DNA from: Megaleporinus macrocephalus
Taxonomy: Eukaryota; Chordata; Actinopteri; Characiformes; Anostomidae
Direction: 5' to 3'
DNA: 64,000 bases
NCBI GenBank assembly: GCA_021613375.1
Contig: CM038704.1
Span: 8,917,059-8,981,058 of the forward strand
Shown here: one piece after another, positions 51,061-63,900 of the stretch
How the letters are laid out: each line of letters begins with the position of its first letter
Position numbering within the stretch: the first letter of the stretch is position 1
The notes under the pieces: model-generated
Told to the model about the DNA's origin: nothing
Databases searched by the model: none
Seen by the model: the letters and a program-made list of their open reading frames with translations, nothing else
Translations under genes and position numbers: made by a program

Positions 51061-52689
51061 TACCTCATTTACACACATTCACCTAATCAGCCAACAGCAG
51101 CTAAACACTGTCCACTCAAGTTAGATCAGTCTCAAAGGCACAGTAATAAAACTAGACTGTTGGGTTCTAATATGTGGCCCACACTATAATATTTTTTAAA
51201 TATTGACTAATGTCATAAATGTAACATACCCCAAACATAATGACATTTTAGCCACTGAAGACCCCACACTTCACAATCTACCCTGAATGAAGCACCATGT
51301 ACTTTCAAATTAGGCAACCAGTTTCAACCAAGACTCACAAAGAATGGCTCAGACTCCCCAAAATCTCCAGGAGTCGATTTGGCCAGCATGCTTACAAATT
51401 TTCCCATACATGCTGATAAGTTCTGTTCAGCTCAGCTCTCAATAGTTTACAGCCTTTTGGGCATACAGCATCACAACTGAGAATCAGCGTTCATCCCACA
51501 CTAGAGGTCTGCTTCCTGCATGACTCGGGGGGACTCATAGGTTCTACCACAACATCTATGTTCCGGGACTACATATCAATGTCATGCACGGGGTGAACCA
51601 ATTCAGTGCATATGGGAGCCAGACAACATACATGTAGAAAAATGAACAAATAATCTATAAAAGGATAGAAACAGTTAGCAACCAATTACATGAACAACAC
51701 ATAGACGGCATTACTGTGCTACAGAAATAGAGGAGACTTTAGACAGTCAGTCAGCCTCTGTGGACATTGCTCCAAAAGAAAGACACTACAGTTAAGCCCA
51801 CTACAGGCATGTCTGACATAAAGCAGTCATTTCAGCCCTGGTTATTTTATAGAAAAAATTTATTTGTGAAGAGAATATGTCAAGTACTGCATACTCTTAA
51901 CCCTCATAGAGGACTATGTGGTGGGAGTAGGATGAAATGTCTACACTGCAGACAGTAAGATAAATAAAATTTTAGACAGAAGTGATATGCATTCTAGCAT
52001 TAGTGGTCGAGGTTAGGTTTGAAAAATCAGTACTGTGCAAGCTGCTATCCCACATTACAGGACACAGGGTCATATATAGGGTTAGATATGTTTTAAGTTT
52101 ATTGATTCCAATTCCAAAACTGACACCAGGTAAATGTTTTGCCATGTTTTAGGTGCAACCTCTTTTACATGACGTAGTTAGCTTCACTGGCAACAACTTG
52201 TTTGGTTTATTCTTGTTCCTTTCAAGGTTGGTAGGTCTTCCAAACAATAACTGAGACCTTACACGTCTCCTCTTTGTGTTTCAGAAGTGCATCACTCTCT
52301 CCACCAAAATTGGGACCAACTGTGTGACCCATCTGCTACAACGTAGGCAGAGCAGTGCTGCAGTTCTAGTTAAGTACGAATACCAAATATTGAAGCTCAC
52401 CAATTGTGGGTAAAGCAGGTTAATTAAAGAAAGTTAGGTAAAAGAAAGTTGCTTTTTCAGACATTCAGGGAGTTAATGACATTTATTAGAGTTTCCCACA
52501 TTTTGTAAACTAAATTGTGACTAGGTTTGGTCAATAAAACCTCATATGTGTTACAAATCAAACTAAAGGAGAACAAAATAGTATATGGTGTGGAAGCCCT
52601 CTTCTGATTTTTCATTTGAAGAGCATAAGGCATCTTAAAACAATGAGAAAGAATCTCTAAGTACCAATAAAAATGTAAAATAATGATCT
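51061..52689. other. Intergenic, nothing recognised
   Basis: AT-rich DNA with no open frame longer than about 63 codons, no tRNA-like or rRNA-like sequence, and no clear transposon end. Confidence 0.55.
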
Positions 52690-54300
52690 CAAAATGATCT
52701 CAAATATGTCAACATAATGACTAAGTATCTCAAAATAAATACTTTTCAGAGTAAAGACTTGGAATCTTAACATAATGAGATATCATCTCAAAATACATAG
52801 CATGTCAAAATAACAAAGTAGTATCTCAAAATAAAGACTTCGTAGTCAAAAGTGTCAAAAGTAGAAGTATAGATTCTAGGGTTTTAAAATACTTCTGTAG
52901 AAGTTGAGGTATTAACTTAAGCTTTTTACTCCAGTAAAAGTGTAAAAGTACTGCTTTCAGAACTACTTAAAGGATAAAAGTAAAAGTAATATAAGGAAAG
53001 AAATGCCATTAAGAACAAAAACTTAGGCCACACCACAGGGGTCTATAGTGCACTAGCCCACCTCCTCAAGAAAATCATTCTTCTAAAAGTCTATAATGTT
53101 ATATTAAAATGTTAAAGTTGATAAATTTGGGATGCGCTAGGCTTCCTGTTTTAGCCACATATACGCCCATTGAACATGAATGTAGTTTAGTACAATGTAA
53201 ATATATTAAAGAAGCATATCTGTTACTACTGAACATTAACATGTGTTTCATGGAGCAGAAGATATGATGACTAGTCGTCTATAAGTATTGTAAAGAAGTC
53301 AAACTTCAAACACATTATCAATAATCTTTACTGGAATGTAAACGTACATGAATGAAAACAAGCTGTAAATGAAATAGGAGTAACGAGACTATGTTTAAAT
53401 TGTAAGAATGTAATGTAAGGAGTAGAAAGTACTGATAATGGAGTGAAAATGTAAGGAGTAGAAAGTACTGATAATGGAGTGTAAATGTAAGGAGTAGAAA
53501 GTACTGATAATGGAGTGTAAATGTAAGGAGTAGAAAGTACTGATAATGGAGTGTAAATGTAAGGAGTATAAAGTACAGATAATGGAGTGTAAATGTAAGG
53601 AGTAGAAAGTACTGATAATGGAGTGTAAATGTAAGTAGTAGAAAGTACTGATAATGGAGTGTAAATGTAAGAAGTAGAAAGTACTGATAATGGAGTGTAA
53701 ATGTAAGGAGTAGAAAGTACTGATAATGGAGTGTAAATGTAAGGAGTAGAAAGTACTGATAATGGAGTGTAAATGTAAGGAGTAGAAAGTACTGATAATG
53801 GAGTGTAAATGTAAGGAGTAGAAAGTACTGATAATGGAGTGTAAATGTAAGAAGTAGAAAGTACAGATAATGGAAAGTAAATGTAAGGAGTAGAAAGTAC
53901 TGATAATGGAGTGTAAATGTAAGAAGTAGAAAGTACAGATAATGGAAAGTAAATGTAAGGAGTAGAAAGTACTGATAATGGAGTGTAAATGTAAGGAGTA
54001 GAAAGTACTGATAATGGATTGTAAATGAAAAAGGAGTAGAAGTAAAAAGTAATCTGAAAAATAATTACTCTAATAAAGTATAAATAACCAAAAATTCTAC
54101 TTAAGTAAGGTAACAAAGTATTTGTACTTCGTTACGTGACACCTCTGTTGGTAGTATCTCAGGCATAACGAGATATCATGTCAGAAATACCTCTTAAAAT
54201 AACAAAATAATATCTGAAAATAGCGACTTAGTATCTCGAAATAAAGACTTAGTATTCTAAAACAGTGATGCAGTACCTTCAAATAACGACGTGGCAATTC
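52690..54300. mobile_element. DNA-transposon-like repeat inside an older repeat
   Basis: The outer parts (52690-52850, 54150-54300) consist of loosely repeated GTATCTCAAAATAA-type motifs. The inner element ends at right with GTAACAAAGTATTTGTACTT then CGTTACGTGACACCTCTG and begins near 52850 with GTCAAAAGTGTCAAAAGTAG. GCACTAGCCCACCTCCTCAA and the other internal blocks match a non-autonomous element I recognise from otophysan fish. The superfamily is not certain. Confidence 0.6.
53400..54035. repeat. 36-bp minisatellite inside the transposon
   Basis: About 17 copies of GTAAGGAGTAGAAAGTACTG followed by ATAATGGAGTGTAAAT. A variant GTAAGAAGTAGAAAGTACAG with ATAATGGAAAGTAAAT occurs twice (near 53.85 and 53.92 kb), showing duplication of blocks of units. 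Since 36 is divisible by 3, the minus strand reads as a 262-codon frame with repeats TPLSVLSTPYIY, which I treat as an artefact. Confidence 0.95.
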
Positions 54301-54339
54301 ACGTAATATCAAAAACATATCATTTGGGTGCCCTGGTGT

Positions 54340-54930
54340 GTTTTAGGTGGCGGGACTGAGCTTCAGCAGTCTGAGCCCTTTAAAGCAGCGCTCGGCGCTT
54401 AATAACAGCCTCCACAGCCGAGTGGAAGCCGCCTTGCCAAAGCAGATGGTCCCCGGTCTCCCCGCCCCCTTTGTCTCTCCTTCACCCTGAGCCTCCTACT
54501 GGCTTTTCCATTGGCTTAATATTATAGCGGCACGGTTATTCCAGGCGCTTCCCAGACCTGCTTATTCCTCTGAAACAGACGGGAACCCGTTCGCTGTGGT
54601 CGGACGCGAAGCGCCTGCGTTGTGTATTATTGCATGGACCTGGGGAGGCTTCCTCTCTAGCTGGAGCGACGAGCGGGCATTGTCCTTTAATTCAATCAGA
54701 AGACATTGTGCACGGGAGGTGGGGCTAAACCGAAATACTCACAATACACGCACACATTTATTTTCGTTTCGCCTGCGTGAAATCAGACGTGTGGAGCGCT
54801 GCATGTAAGTTAACGGTTCGTACTTCGATTCAAAGTCATAATCAGTCGGTATTTCTCGATAAACATCGTGAGAACACGCCAACAGCAGCGCTGCCGCCGC
54901 CATTTCATACGGGGAGGGAAAGAAACGATA
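54340..54930 (+). promoter_or_regulatory. hmga1: hmga1 CpG-rich promoter and non-coding exon 1
   Basis: GC- and CpG-rich stretch ahead of hmga1, with CCCCGCCCCC (GC-box-like, near 54460) and an inverted CCAAT box (CATTGGC, near 54510). A good donor, GCAT followed by GTAAGT at 54805, ends a probable non-coding first exon at 54804, which would join to the acceptor before 55163. A 70-codon open frame ending near 54808 overlaps the exon but has no recognisable product. The exact transcription start is not visible. Confidence 0.65.
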
Positions 54931-55010
54931 AACTAAGTTATTTTTTGTGCGGTAAATACATTAACTGTATTCTTTTCTGGGCTGTATCGCCAAGCTGAGA
55001 ATTGCTTCTT

Positions 55011-55099
55011 TTTCTAATTCCTCCGTTCCACCTTAAGAGGTGCAGCAGTTACAGTCTAGCGCCTCAGAGAAATTTAAGGTGGACCGGTGAAATTGGAAG
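55011..55099. mobile_element. Foldback MITE-like element, copy 2
   Basis: GTTCCACCTTAA on the left mirrored by TTTAAGGTGGACC on the right, with GTGCAGCAG in the spacer. It lies in hmga1 intron 1, about 65 bp before the acceptor of the first coding exon. Related to 6867-6943 and 61449-61522. Confidence 0.65.
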
Positions 55100-55166
55100 A
55101 AGCTGGTGAGCGAGCTGTAGTCTGAGTGTGAACAGTGGCTAAAGGACGTGTTTTCTTCGCAGGAAC

Positions 55167-56456
55167 ATGAGCGATTCCGAAAAACAGAGCCTTTCCCTGA
55201 AAGAAAAAGATGGAGTGGAGAAGAGGGGACGAGGAAGGCCGAGAAAACATCCGAAGGTATCAGTGATAACATTAGCTTAGCAAGGTGGCTAGCTGTCAGA
55301 AGTAGGCTAGGCTAACCTGTCTCTCCTCTCACGCCCCTTAAGAGCCAACAGGCTCCCTTTAACTGAGCTATGGAGGAGGATTTAGGCCTGTTCAGTCCAG
55401 CCTCATCATGTCTTTTCCAATCTCAGGAGTCCAGTGGATCCCCGGTTCCGAAAAGACCAAGAGGGAGGCCAAAAGGCAGCAAAAATAAGGGACCCTCCAA
55501 GAAAGTGAGCACTTTATTTCTCGCATATATAAACTTTTTTTTTTGATCGTGTGAGTCAGAGGAGCGCAGGTTGTTCTCCCTGCTGGAGGATCATCCTCAG
55601 GCCTCCTTCAGTAGATGGCCTACTAAGTGCTGGCTGTGAGCTAAGCACTGTCAGTCTATCGCCCACCACGTCACAGCTCTCAATGAACTCATTGGCCCCT
55701 CCACCTGTTTTCCAGCTCAGCAATGGCGCCCCCTGCTGTTACTGCTGGTAATATCTCGAAGGGAGCTGTAATCTTTCTTGAATGTGACTACTTTTCTTAT
55801 TCAGTTTTACTTATTCTCATATTTTTTATGGTGTAATAAAAGTCTGAGCAGCTTGAAGGTTTGTAAACAGAAAAGTAGGGATGCAGAAGTGTGGCGGTGG
55901 GGTCGATGGAGAGATTAAGATCATTTTCCTGAAAATATTAGGGGTGGTAATTACTAAAGGCCCCACAAAATGATCATATCATACGTAAGTCATGATAAAT
56001 AGATGAGTTTTGCAATAGATTGTGATTTATTACCATTTCCACTGCAAATTATGTTTTCAAAGGAAAACTTGGTGCTAGTACCAAGAGTTAAAATAGCAAT
56101 TTCTGTAGTAAAATATTGATTCTTGCCATCTATGAACTGATGTAAGACTGTTTTTGTGTTGTTGTTTTTTATTTCACAGAGAGCAGTGTCGTCTTCAGGA
56201 AAGAAGCTAAAGGGGAAACCCAAGAAAGAGGTAATGGACTCAACATAAAGAATTCTTTCCATGTTACACGCCCCATCCCAGTACCCTCCTATACAAATGT
56301 TCTAAAGGTGCAATGCTATCCTGCTACATTAACCTACATTAAAAGTTATTTGTTTTCTCTCTCTTCTGTGAACTTGATGGTTTGGTGTGGTACACACATG
56401 TGGAAAAACAGAACATCCCACTGTGAAGCATGATTGAGGCAGTATAATGGTGTGGC

Positions 56457-56494
<38 letters not shown>

Positions 56495-56876
56495 GCAGAA
56501 CAAATAAATTAGAGTTTTTTTCAGGAAAATCTACCACAGTCAGGCTATATGTTATGACAATGATTCAGAATGCAGGTATCAATTAATACTTAATAACTCA
56601 AACACAAGAAATCCTATAGCTTAGATCCACCAAGCCATAGTCATGCAAACTTCTTCGTGTAGGATTATTTCTGTGTTCTTACTCTGTGATGTTTACTGAA
56701 GATGAGCACAGACAAGGCTTTGTTCCAGCAGTGACCATAAGTGGTTTAGTGTCTAAATAAAGTTAAATGAAATGTGCTAACTGCTACTGCCTGTGTGCTG
56801 TGTGCGACAGGAAAAAGATCAGGCATCTCAGGAGTCTTCGGAGGAGGACGAGGAGGATGAAGATGAGGAGCAGTAG
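55167..56876 (+). CDS. hmga1: High mobility group AT-hook protein 1
   Basis: HMGA1 is a small chromatin protein that binds the minor groove of AT-rich DNA and shapes enhancer complexes. Coding exons: 55167-55256, 55427-55504, 56180-56230, 56811-56876; 94 residues, close to the vertebrate size of about 96-107. Residues 19-30 ([12 protein letters not shown]) are AT-hook 1; residues 38-52 ([15 protein letters not shown]) are AT-hook 2, nearly identical to human. The third-hook position (residues 63-73, [11 protein letters not shown]) has lost the RGRP core. The C-terminus is acidic ([16 protein letters not shown]), as in HMGA1. Coding starts 5 bases into its exon (acceptor TTCTTCGCAG). Every exon has AG/GT borders and phase 0. 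The lack of a long spacer between hooks 2 and 3 is HMGA1-like; whether it is hmga1a or hmga1b was not resolved. Confidence 0.95.
56457..56494. repeat. (TTA)n microsatellite
   Basis: About 12 TAT trinucleotides in hmga1 intron 3, next to CACTGTGAAGCATG, a motif shared with 58.79 kb and possibly left over from a Tc1-like element. Confidence 0.9.
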
Positions 56877-57027
56877 CTGGCTCATCCTCAGCACTACCTC
56901 AAGACACTCAACTTGGCACCACTCACTAATCTGCAGCCTGTTTTAACAAGGGAATGTCATCTGCTCAAACCACTTCCACAACTTTACAGGACTGATAAAA
57001 ATCAAATATCCTCTCTCTCTCTCTTTC

Positions 57028-57058
<31 letters not shown>

Positions 57059-58260
57059 CTTGTTCTCTCTGTAACACAATCAGTTATGTAAAAACTGGAA
57101 TAATTTTAGAAATCTGTGAATTAGAGTATGTAAGTGTTTAGTACATTTAATGGTGCTTACTGGGTGCTTTTCTACTTTTGTTCAGGTTGGCTTTTTCTGT
57201 ATTTTATGTGGCTTCTAAGGTGGGGGTTATAGAATTAGAAAGAGCAAGCTATATGTTTTTGACTGTGATGTGTAGTGGTCCTATAGTTTTAGTGGAGGGC
57301 TTTCTGCTTAAATGCAGCTGTTTTAAAACATCCCTGCACCGTAAAACTGACTAGATTTCCTTTTTATTAGATTTTCTTTATTATACATGTTGGCGAGTGA
57401 ATATTGGACATTTGTTGAAGGTTAAGTGTGTGTAGTTTGTGAGATAATACTGACCACGCATTTAAGGAAACCTAGGTAACGAGAAACTGTCTTTCTCAAT
57501 CTGTCGTATTAGTTGAGTAGTTGATGTAGGTGTTTTGAGCATAGTTCTCACTTCAAGTACATTCCAGTAGCACTTCTTTCGTGACCAAATTCGATGAGTT
57601 GTTCGTCTGTATTTTGTTCATGGACAGATTTGTCACGTTTAACTATTCCCGACCGGTCACTATTCTAGGACAAACAAAAGGACACCCGAGGCAAATTGAT
57701 GACGACTAAAGTTGTTTATGCATATATCTGGTAAACACTATCCTTTTAAACGACAGTTTATCTCCACTCTAAATTCACTGGTCCATTTCAAATACTACTG
57801 GGAGTTTACAGTGAACACTTGTGAAACAACGCTCGCTCGAGCAGCCGTACCTCAGCACCATGGCTTGTGTTTGTGACAAGCCCACATCCTTCTTGTAATA
57901 ATGACTGTTTATACTCTGAGCTTTTACATCACATCCATGCCCATTCTCTGAACCATTGCAACAATATGCATTAGCCACCTCAGGAATTACAGTGTACAGA
58001 AAGGCAGCAAAAGACCAAGGTAGTGTTCAGATAGCACTGATGACTTCTGTATAGAATATGTTTGTCTTTTCACTTGGAAATAGCCTTTGCCCTGCACCTA
58101 TTTTTGATGCAGCTGAGGACTTGTCTATAAACTTTTTTAGGCTTATACCACATTTTGTTGAAGCAGCAGCAGGATACATATTTATTTCATGTTTAATTAA
58201 GAACTAAATTGTACCCGTGTAGCATGTCGTGTTGTTAATAAAATACATTTTCTCATTTTG
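56877..58260 (+). other. hmga1: hmga1 3' UTR
   Basis: About 1.38 kb of 3' UTR, long as is usual for HMGA genes, ending with AATAAA at 58237-58242 followed by a T-rich stretch (cleavage near 58260). A CT-rich microsatellite lies at 57008-57070. Mammalian HMGA 3' UTRs are targets of let-7 family microRNAs; I did not find a CTACCTC seed match that I would rely on. Confidence 0.75.
57008..57070. repeat. CT-rich microsatellite in hmga1 3' UTR
   Basis: A run of CT and CTTT units in the transcribed strand. Confidence 0.9.
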
Positions 58261-59600
58261 CTGTCTTGCCTTCCTGTTGGGTTAAGGAACTTAATCGATG
58301 TGAGGGAAAACATCTGATGGATTGAGCTAAATTTGGGCATGAAGAGTTCCCATTAGAAGTCAAAAGGAGAACTGGTCATGACATTGTTGTAAATAATAAA
58401 AAAAAAACAGTCCTAAAAATGTTATCCTTAGACTTGGGCCTCCAACAGTTCACCATTAGTAAGATTTAAGAACCATTGCCTTGGTATCTACCCACAGGCA
58501 TCCTACAAGGTTAACGATAATGGTACAGTCCTAAACAAGTTACAGAAAACTCCACAGTGCCAACTAAAGAATGACTCATGGGCATCTCATGGATTTCATA
58601 AGATTAACCTAGCCAGAGCAACACACTCAACAAAAACAGCATTCGTGGAAGATTCTGAGAATTGTCAATACCTGTCCCTTTAAAGCAAACATTGAACAAA
58701 TAAGATAAAATGAACCTCTTAGTTCAGTACACAACATTTGGGGAAAGAAGAACATGGCATACATGAGAAACACCAAAACCTCATCCCAACTGTGAAGCAT
58801 GGTGGAGGCAGCCTAGTGGTGGGGTGCTACCTTTTTTACCTCAGGGTTTGGATGGATTGTAATCACTGAGAGAGGAATGAATCACAGATTATATCAGGAA
58901 ATTTTACTACAGTCTGTGATCTAACAGTACATAAGCGGTTATGTTACGCATCACTGCAATGATTAAGAATACAGGTATCAATAAATAAGTAGCACTAATA
59001 CAAAAGTTCTATAGTTCAGAGTCCTGGGCCTATACGTATCAAGCATACTTAAGCTTGCGTCTTTTTCATAGCACTAGGCAGATTTACATCAGAATGTCCT
59101 TACTGTGTGACATGGCCCTGACTTCAGATACATTGAAAAGCACAGCCCTGGTCCCAGTGTTTCCAGCACACCTATTTAAACTCATAAAGGAAGCAATGAT
59201 AAGCTGATGAGTAAAGTGTGCTAGCTCTGCTGGAAAACAAAACCCAATAACACAAACTTGGTCCATGCTGGTCTGGTTTAGCTGACCAGCATGTTGGTTT
59301 GGCTGGTGACCAGCATACTGGCATCCAGCACATAACACTTTGTGGTTTTGCTGGTGACCAGCATATTAACTTTTACTGCTACTGGTCAGCATCCAGTCCT
59401 TAAAACATAATGGTTTCGCTGGTTTCAGCCATGTTAGCCTTTCTGTGGTTACTAAACAGAAGGAGGGATTCCCATGAATTTAAATCTATATTGTTTGCTT
59501 CTGTGTGTTCACTAAAGATTTGAGACCACTTTTCAGAAGCCAGTGGTGCGTATTTAATTTCAGAAATCCAGATCATTTTTAAAGGTTTCCCAAACTTTTT
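58261..59600. other. Intergenic with repeat remnants
   Basis: Between hmga1 and nudt3. CCCAACTGTGAAGCATGGTG then GAGGCAG (58787-58815) resembles the PTVKHGGGS part of Tc1-like transposases, in a short decayed piece. At 59255-59420 the phrase GCTGGTGACCAGCAT recurs in both directions, a kind of short repeat common in fish DNA. No gene was recognised; in human a small gene (SMIM29) lies between HMGA1 and NUDT3, but I see no counterpart here. Confidence 0.5.
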
Positions 59601-59965
59601 CTCCTACAGTTGTCTATGCCGCTGAAGGGGGGCGGAGGGCGGTGAGATCGTATTGCACAGCATTATGAGGGGCTCCGGTAGACGGACACGCTACGGATTC
59701 CCGTCACTTTGGCTCGATTCTGTAAAAACGACTACGCCACTTTTCTAGTGCACAGCCATTCACGAAGGGCCAGGCTGCGCCGACAGCGTAGCGTTTTCAG
59801 TAATGGCGTCTATGGCTGAGATGCGCTTGGCTTTGGAAAAATGAAGCGTAGAAGAACTTATTTCTTTTATTGAAAACGCGGGGTTTCCATTAGCGAACTT
59901 TGCGTCGGAAGGCCGTGTCATCTCCTGGAGGTTCGAGCTCTGCTACTAGTCCCTGTCCTACCGTT
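59601..59965 (+). promoter_or_regulatory. nudt3: nudt3 promoter and 5' UTR
   Basis: CpG-bearing sequence before nudt3 with a GC-box cluster (GGGGGGCGGAGGGCGG near 59625). No TATA box. The start codon at 59966 is preceded directly by a short GTTATG context. Transcription start not determined. Confidence 0.55.
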
Positions 59966-60968
59966 ATGATGAAGCTGAAGTCCAACCAAACTCGCACATA
60001 TGATGGAGATGGTTATAAGAAAAGGGCCGCTTGCCTGTGCTTTAGGAGCGAGACCGAGGAGGAGGTGAGGCCGGGGATGTGAACAGGAGGGATTGAATGG
60101 GCCGTGATAACGACGATTAAATAGTGCTCTAATGAATAAAATGGTCAGCGCTCGTTGGTGCAGTGTGGTAGCAGATATACTGTTTGAGTTAAATAAAGGT
60201 GACCAGCCAAGCGCCGAGATTGTACAACTGAATGGCGACAGTCTGTATTATAGTGTGCTAACGGTAGCTTAGCTGAGGTAGCGGGATACGGTGCGGTTTG
60301 TCAATGAAACGCTGCCTTGTGTTCGGTTAGCCTGTCAGCCCGCGAATTTCTGTGCAGCTTATAAGTGCTGGGCTTTTATCAATCAGGTTCGCTGAGATTT
60401 GAAAGCTTGCCGTGTACCACAGACACCGCTTTAGTCAGCTGTTTGTGTGAGGCGGCTGCGCAAAAACGAAAACAAAAAGAGTGTTAGCTATCCAGCTAGC
60501 CAACCTAACGTTACTCATTGGCACGGGCTAGGTTGGCTAATATTAGCTAGACGTTTTAGCCAGCCAAGCTCACAAGGTTGTGGAATTTGTCAAACGAAAG
60601 GTGTTTTTTGTTAACAATTAGGGCCAAGGCGACCATAATAAGCTAACAGGCTTTAGCAGGTTAACTGGCTAACCTAGCTGACTTGTATCACTCGTTTGTT
60701 TATAAAGGCTGAAATTGCCGGTTTAGCTAACTTGTCAAGTTCACTGTACAGTTTTCATCGTTGGGCCTACAGCTTTTGGCTAAGAATGTCCACATAGACA
60801 TTTGTTGGTGTATGACAAGTGTACGGTCTTCCTATATCAGCTGCGTTGTTGTTTCAGGTGTTGCTGGTGAGTAGCAGCCGACATCCAGACAAGTGGATCG
60901 TACCAGGAGGGGGAATGGAGCCTGAAGAAGAGCCCAATGTTGCTGCTGTCCGAGAAGTTTGTGAAGAG
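59966..60968 (+). CDS. nudt3: Diphosphoinositol polyphosphate hydrolase 1, exons 1-2
   Basis: NUDT3 (DIPP1) is a cytoplasmic Nudix enzyme that removes a phosphate from diphosphoinositol polyphosphates and dinucleoside polyphosphates, and has mRNA decapping activity. Exon 1 (59966-60064, 33 codons) starts MMKLKSNQTRTYDGDGYKKR; exon 2 (60858-60968, 37 codons) reads VLLVSSSRHPDKWIVPGG then GMEPEEEPNVAAVREVCEE. Both are nearly identical to human. Exon 2 carries most of the Nudix box (G-x5-E-x7-REVCEE), with catalytic glutamates in REVCEE; the box is finished by the next exon, which is outside the window. I checked to 64000 for the expected AGVKGTLGRLVG exon and did not find it, so intron 2 exceeds 3 kb. 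There are two adjacent ATG codons; the first is used as in human. Confidence 0.95.
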
Positions 60969-63900
60969 GTGAGATCTCTTGTTTTCTGATATCGTAAGAT
61001 AATTTTTATGTCCATTTATTGCACTGTTACTAATGCGATACCAGTCAGTGGACTTTGAACATTGAGTTATATGAGCGTACAGCTGTATTAAAGGTAACAT
61101 GGATTGGAAGACTGTGTTCACGGTTGACAATAACAAGGAAAAGCCAGTACATGGAACAGACATACCTCAAACATGGTGTTGTTCCTCCTTAAAATACGAA
61201 TTCCTTTTATTTACAAACAAAAGGTCCATAAAACTGTGTTACATAAGTGTCGACTCATTGGTATTTACACCCCCAAAATTTATATTCACCAACAACTGGG
61301 CAGGTGTATGTCTAGAAATCTACTGTTCCAGGCCTTAAACATGGTGTTGCTACTTTTCATACCCTTTTAAGCAATGAAACTGTCATGAGCATGGATGATC
61401 TTCATCTTTAAACAAGGCTCAAATTGGCTTCCTATTCACCAGCTTCTCAATCAGATGTTCCGTTCCACCTTAAATGGTTCTGCACGTTCAAGCCATAGCA
61501 TTTAAAGTGGAACAGAAAATTTGCCAAACAAGCTGTGGAATAGGAACCTCAGTTCCCACATCCATAACGAGATCCTGAACAACTTTAAATTTAAGTTGTT
61601 AGTTTTCTCTGCACATTTAACTCCGGACAGTTTCTTAAACACTTGGACAGCATTGAGCAGACGTCTCTCAGCGTTTGACACTCAAGAGATGGATATTTAT
61701 TTGCATCACAATCCAAATCACCAAAGTAGCAGTGGATATTATCCACTTTTTTGATGATTGATGCAGATCATCTTATACTGAATGTAAGTAACATCTTTAA
61801 TTTGCCTTCTGATGCTGTTGAAAGCCAAAGCAGGTAGCTAGTATAGGTAATGTTGACGACAAGATCATGACTTTGTCTCCTGTCAAGTCAGATCAGAGCT
61901 CATAAATTTATTTATGACCTCACATCATAGGGTGTAAAAGGGCATGTAAAACTGCATCTGGACAATATCTTCTGTGTAGATATTAGAGAACAACTAATAA
62001 TAATAATAATTTATTAATGAATGTATGCCTTCTACGGCACCTTTCAAAGCACAGTTGTCATAGCTAACATCACAGCTATGCATGTTTAATGTGAATGAAA
62101 AAAGTATAGTGTGGTGAAAAACCTTGTTCTCTATCTTCTGACCCACTGGGGTGTGGCTTGTCTTACTTGAAACTCAGTGCTTTGTTCGTGTTTGGTAGAC
62201 TAAGTGCTACAGAATGGTGGATATCCTTGTAGCCGTTCTGAGCTAACCCTGATGTTCTGGTCATAGATTCTTCTGATGGGCAGTGATACGCATCACTCAT
62301 GTGAAGAGGTGGATCGCATTACAGTGGAGTATTAAAGGGCGTTAAACTCAGATTAACCACTGCTCTTTACTCTACACCCTGGCTGTTCTCCAGTTAGGCA
62401 GAACTCCAGCAGCAGCACCAGGCTAAGCCTTCTAAGGCCCCCTAGAATGCAGACTTTTGCCCTTTATATGCTCAGTATGTCGACATAATGCCCTGGAATA
62501 ACAGCCTTTAGACTTTGTATGATGTGCATTGTTCATAATAACAGGATGGTCATATTCCTCTCTGTTTTCCACTGACCTGTCCTTTTATTAAATCACTTCT
62601 TATTAACTATAAATTGTGGTGGAAATGGAGAAGTGTGAAAGAGGCTTTGTAGTTACTATTAGGACTTTAATATATCAGTTAGGGTGAACAGTTCGGGCAA
62701 ACTATCTAATTGCAATTTTTCTGGCTAATATTGCAATAACAATGTGTATTGTTGTCATCTTCTATAAAATAAGATTCAGGCCTGGTTTAGGCCTAGTAGA
62801 CAAGTGTATTTACTTTCTCTTGCTTGAGGCTTGAGGCCAGTTAACACACCATTTTGCCAGTAAACTGCCTGTGCTCATAAAAAAGGCACTGACTTAATGC
62901 GTTTGTGTGAGTTGCGATGCAGGTAAAGTTTTAGAGTTTAATTTGTGGTTTTACTACATTGGAGAACAAGTTGGAATGTTTGTAAACGAGGTGCTTTGTA
63001 AGGTATAAAATGCCTAAAGGATTTTTTGTTTGGGGCTGTAATGTCATACATAAAGCCAAGAATCCTAACATTGAGGCACCTCTTCTGTTCCACTGTCTTT
63101 AGCCTATGTACGATTTTAGTTTTGAAAAAGAATATTGATAATAAGCTGTTTTAAGTAAAACAACACATTAAATAACAATGAGTATTACCTTTAGGTTTCC
63201 CTTTCTATTGTGAAATTTATGACTTTAGCCATACCTACTGCTGATGTTGGTTTCTGTGTAAATAAATACATACTTTTTATATGATCCACTTAATGAGATT
63301 TTTTAGAAGCATTTTTTAATCTAGATGCTGAATAAAAATATTGTGGCAAATTGTATAGCAGCAGGACTATACATTCTAAATCCCTTTAATTTGCCAGTAA
63401 AGCACAGTATTACTAAAACGATTGGACTCTAGCAGCGATTCCAGGCTCCAAGCACTTATTGGCTCAGTAAGGACTTAGGCAATTTGGGCCTTATTTACAG
63501 AAAGAGGATAAAAAGTAAAAGGAATTTCTAAATGCCATAAATGTCAGTGATCTTTAAACAAGATGTATGTGAAAGTTCATATGTACAGATCTGTTGAGCT
63601 TTGTCTAACATGTAAAAGATCTTTAAAAAAGAGAAAATAATTGTATGCCATAATGAGGCCAAAAGGACTCATAAGGGGCACCTGAGAAGTGATTTTTTTT
63701 AGTGATCAGGGACGTTCAAATGATTTATATGATTACTTAAAAAAATGTTTAAGAAATCCAGTTTCTGAACACGACTTCAGAAAGAATTTGGATGAACAAC
63801 TGCATTACAACCAAACATTTATCTGTGGAATACATAATCGTAGTAGGATTTTACTGTTTTTAAATGCCTTTAACCATTTTAGTATTCCCTCATTTTATAT

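Noticed and set aside
53328..54116. Minus-strand 262-codon frame with TPLSVLSTPYIY repeats
   Set aside because: The 36-bp minisatellite is divisible by three, so an open frame is expected by chance; the flanks are transposon.
54596..54808. 70-codon frame upstream of hmga1
   Set aside because: Overlaps the likely non-coding first exon and runs across the GTAAGT donor; no recognisable product.
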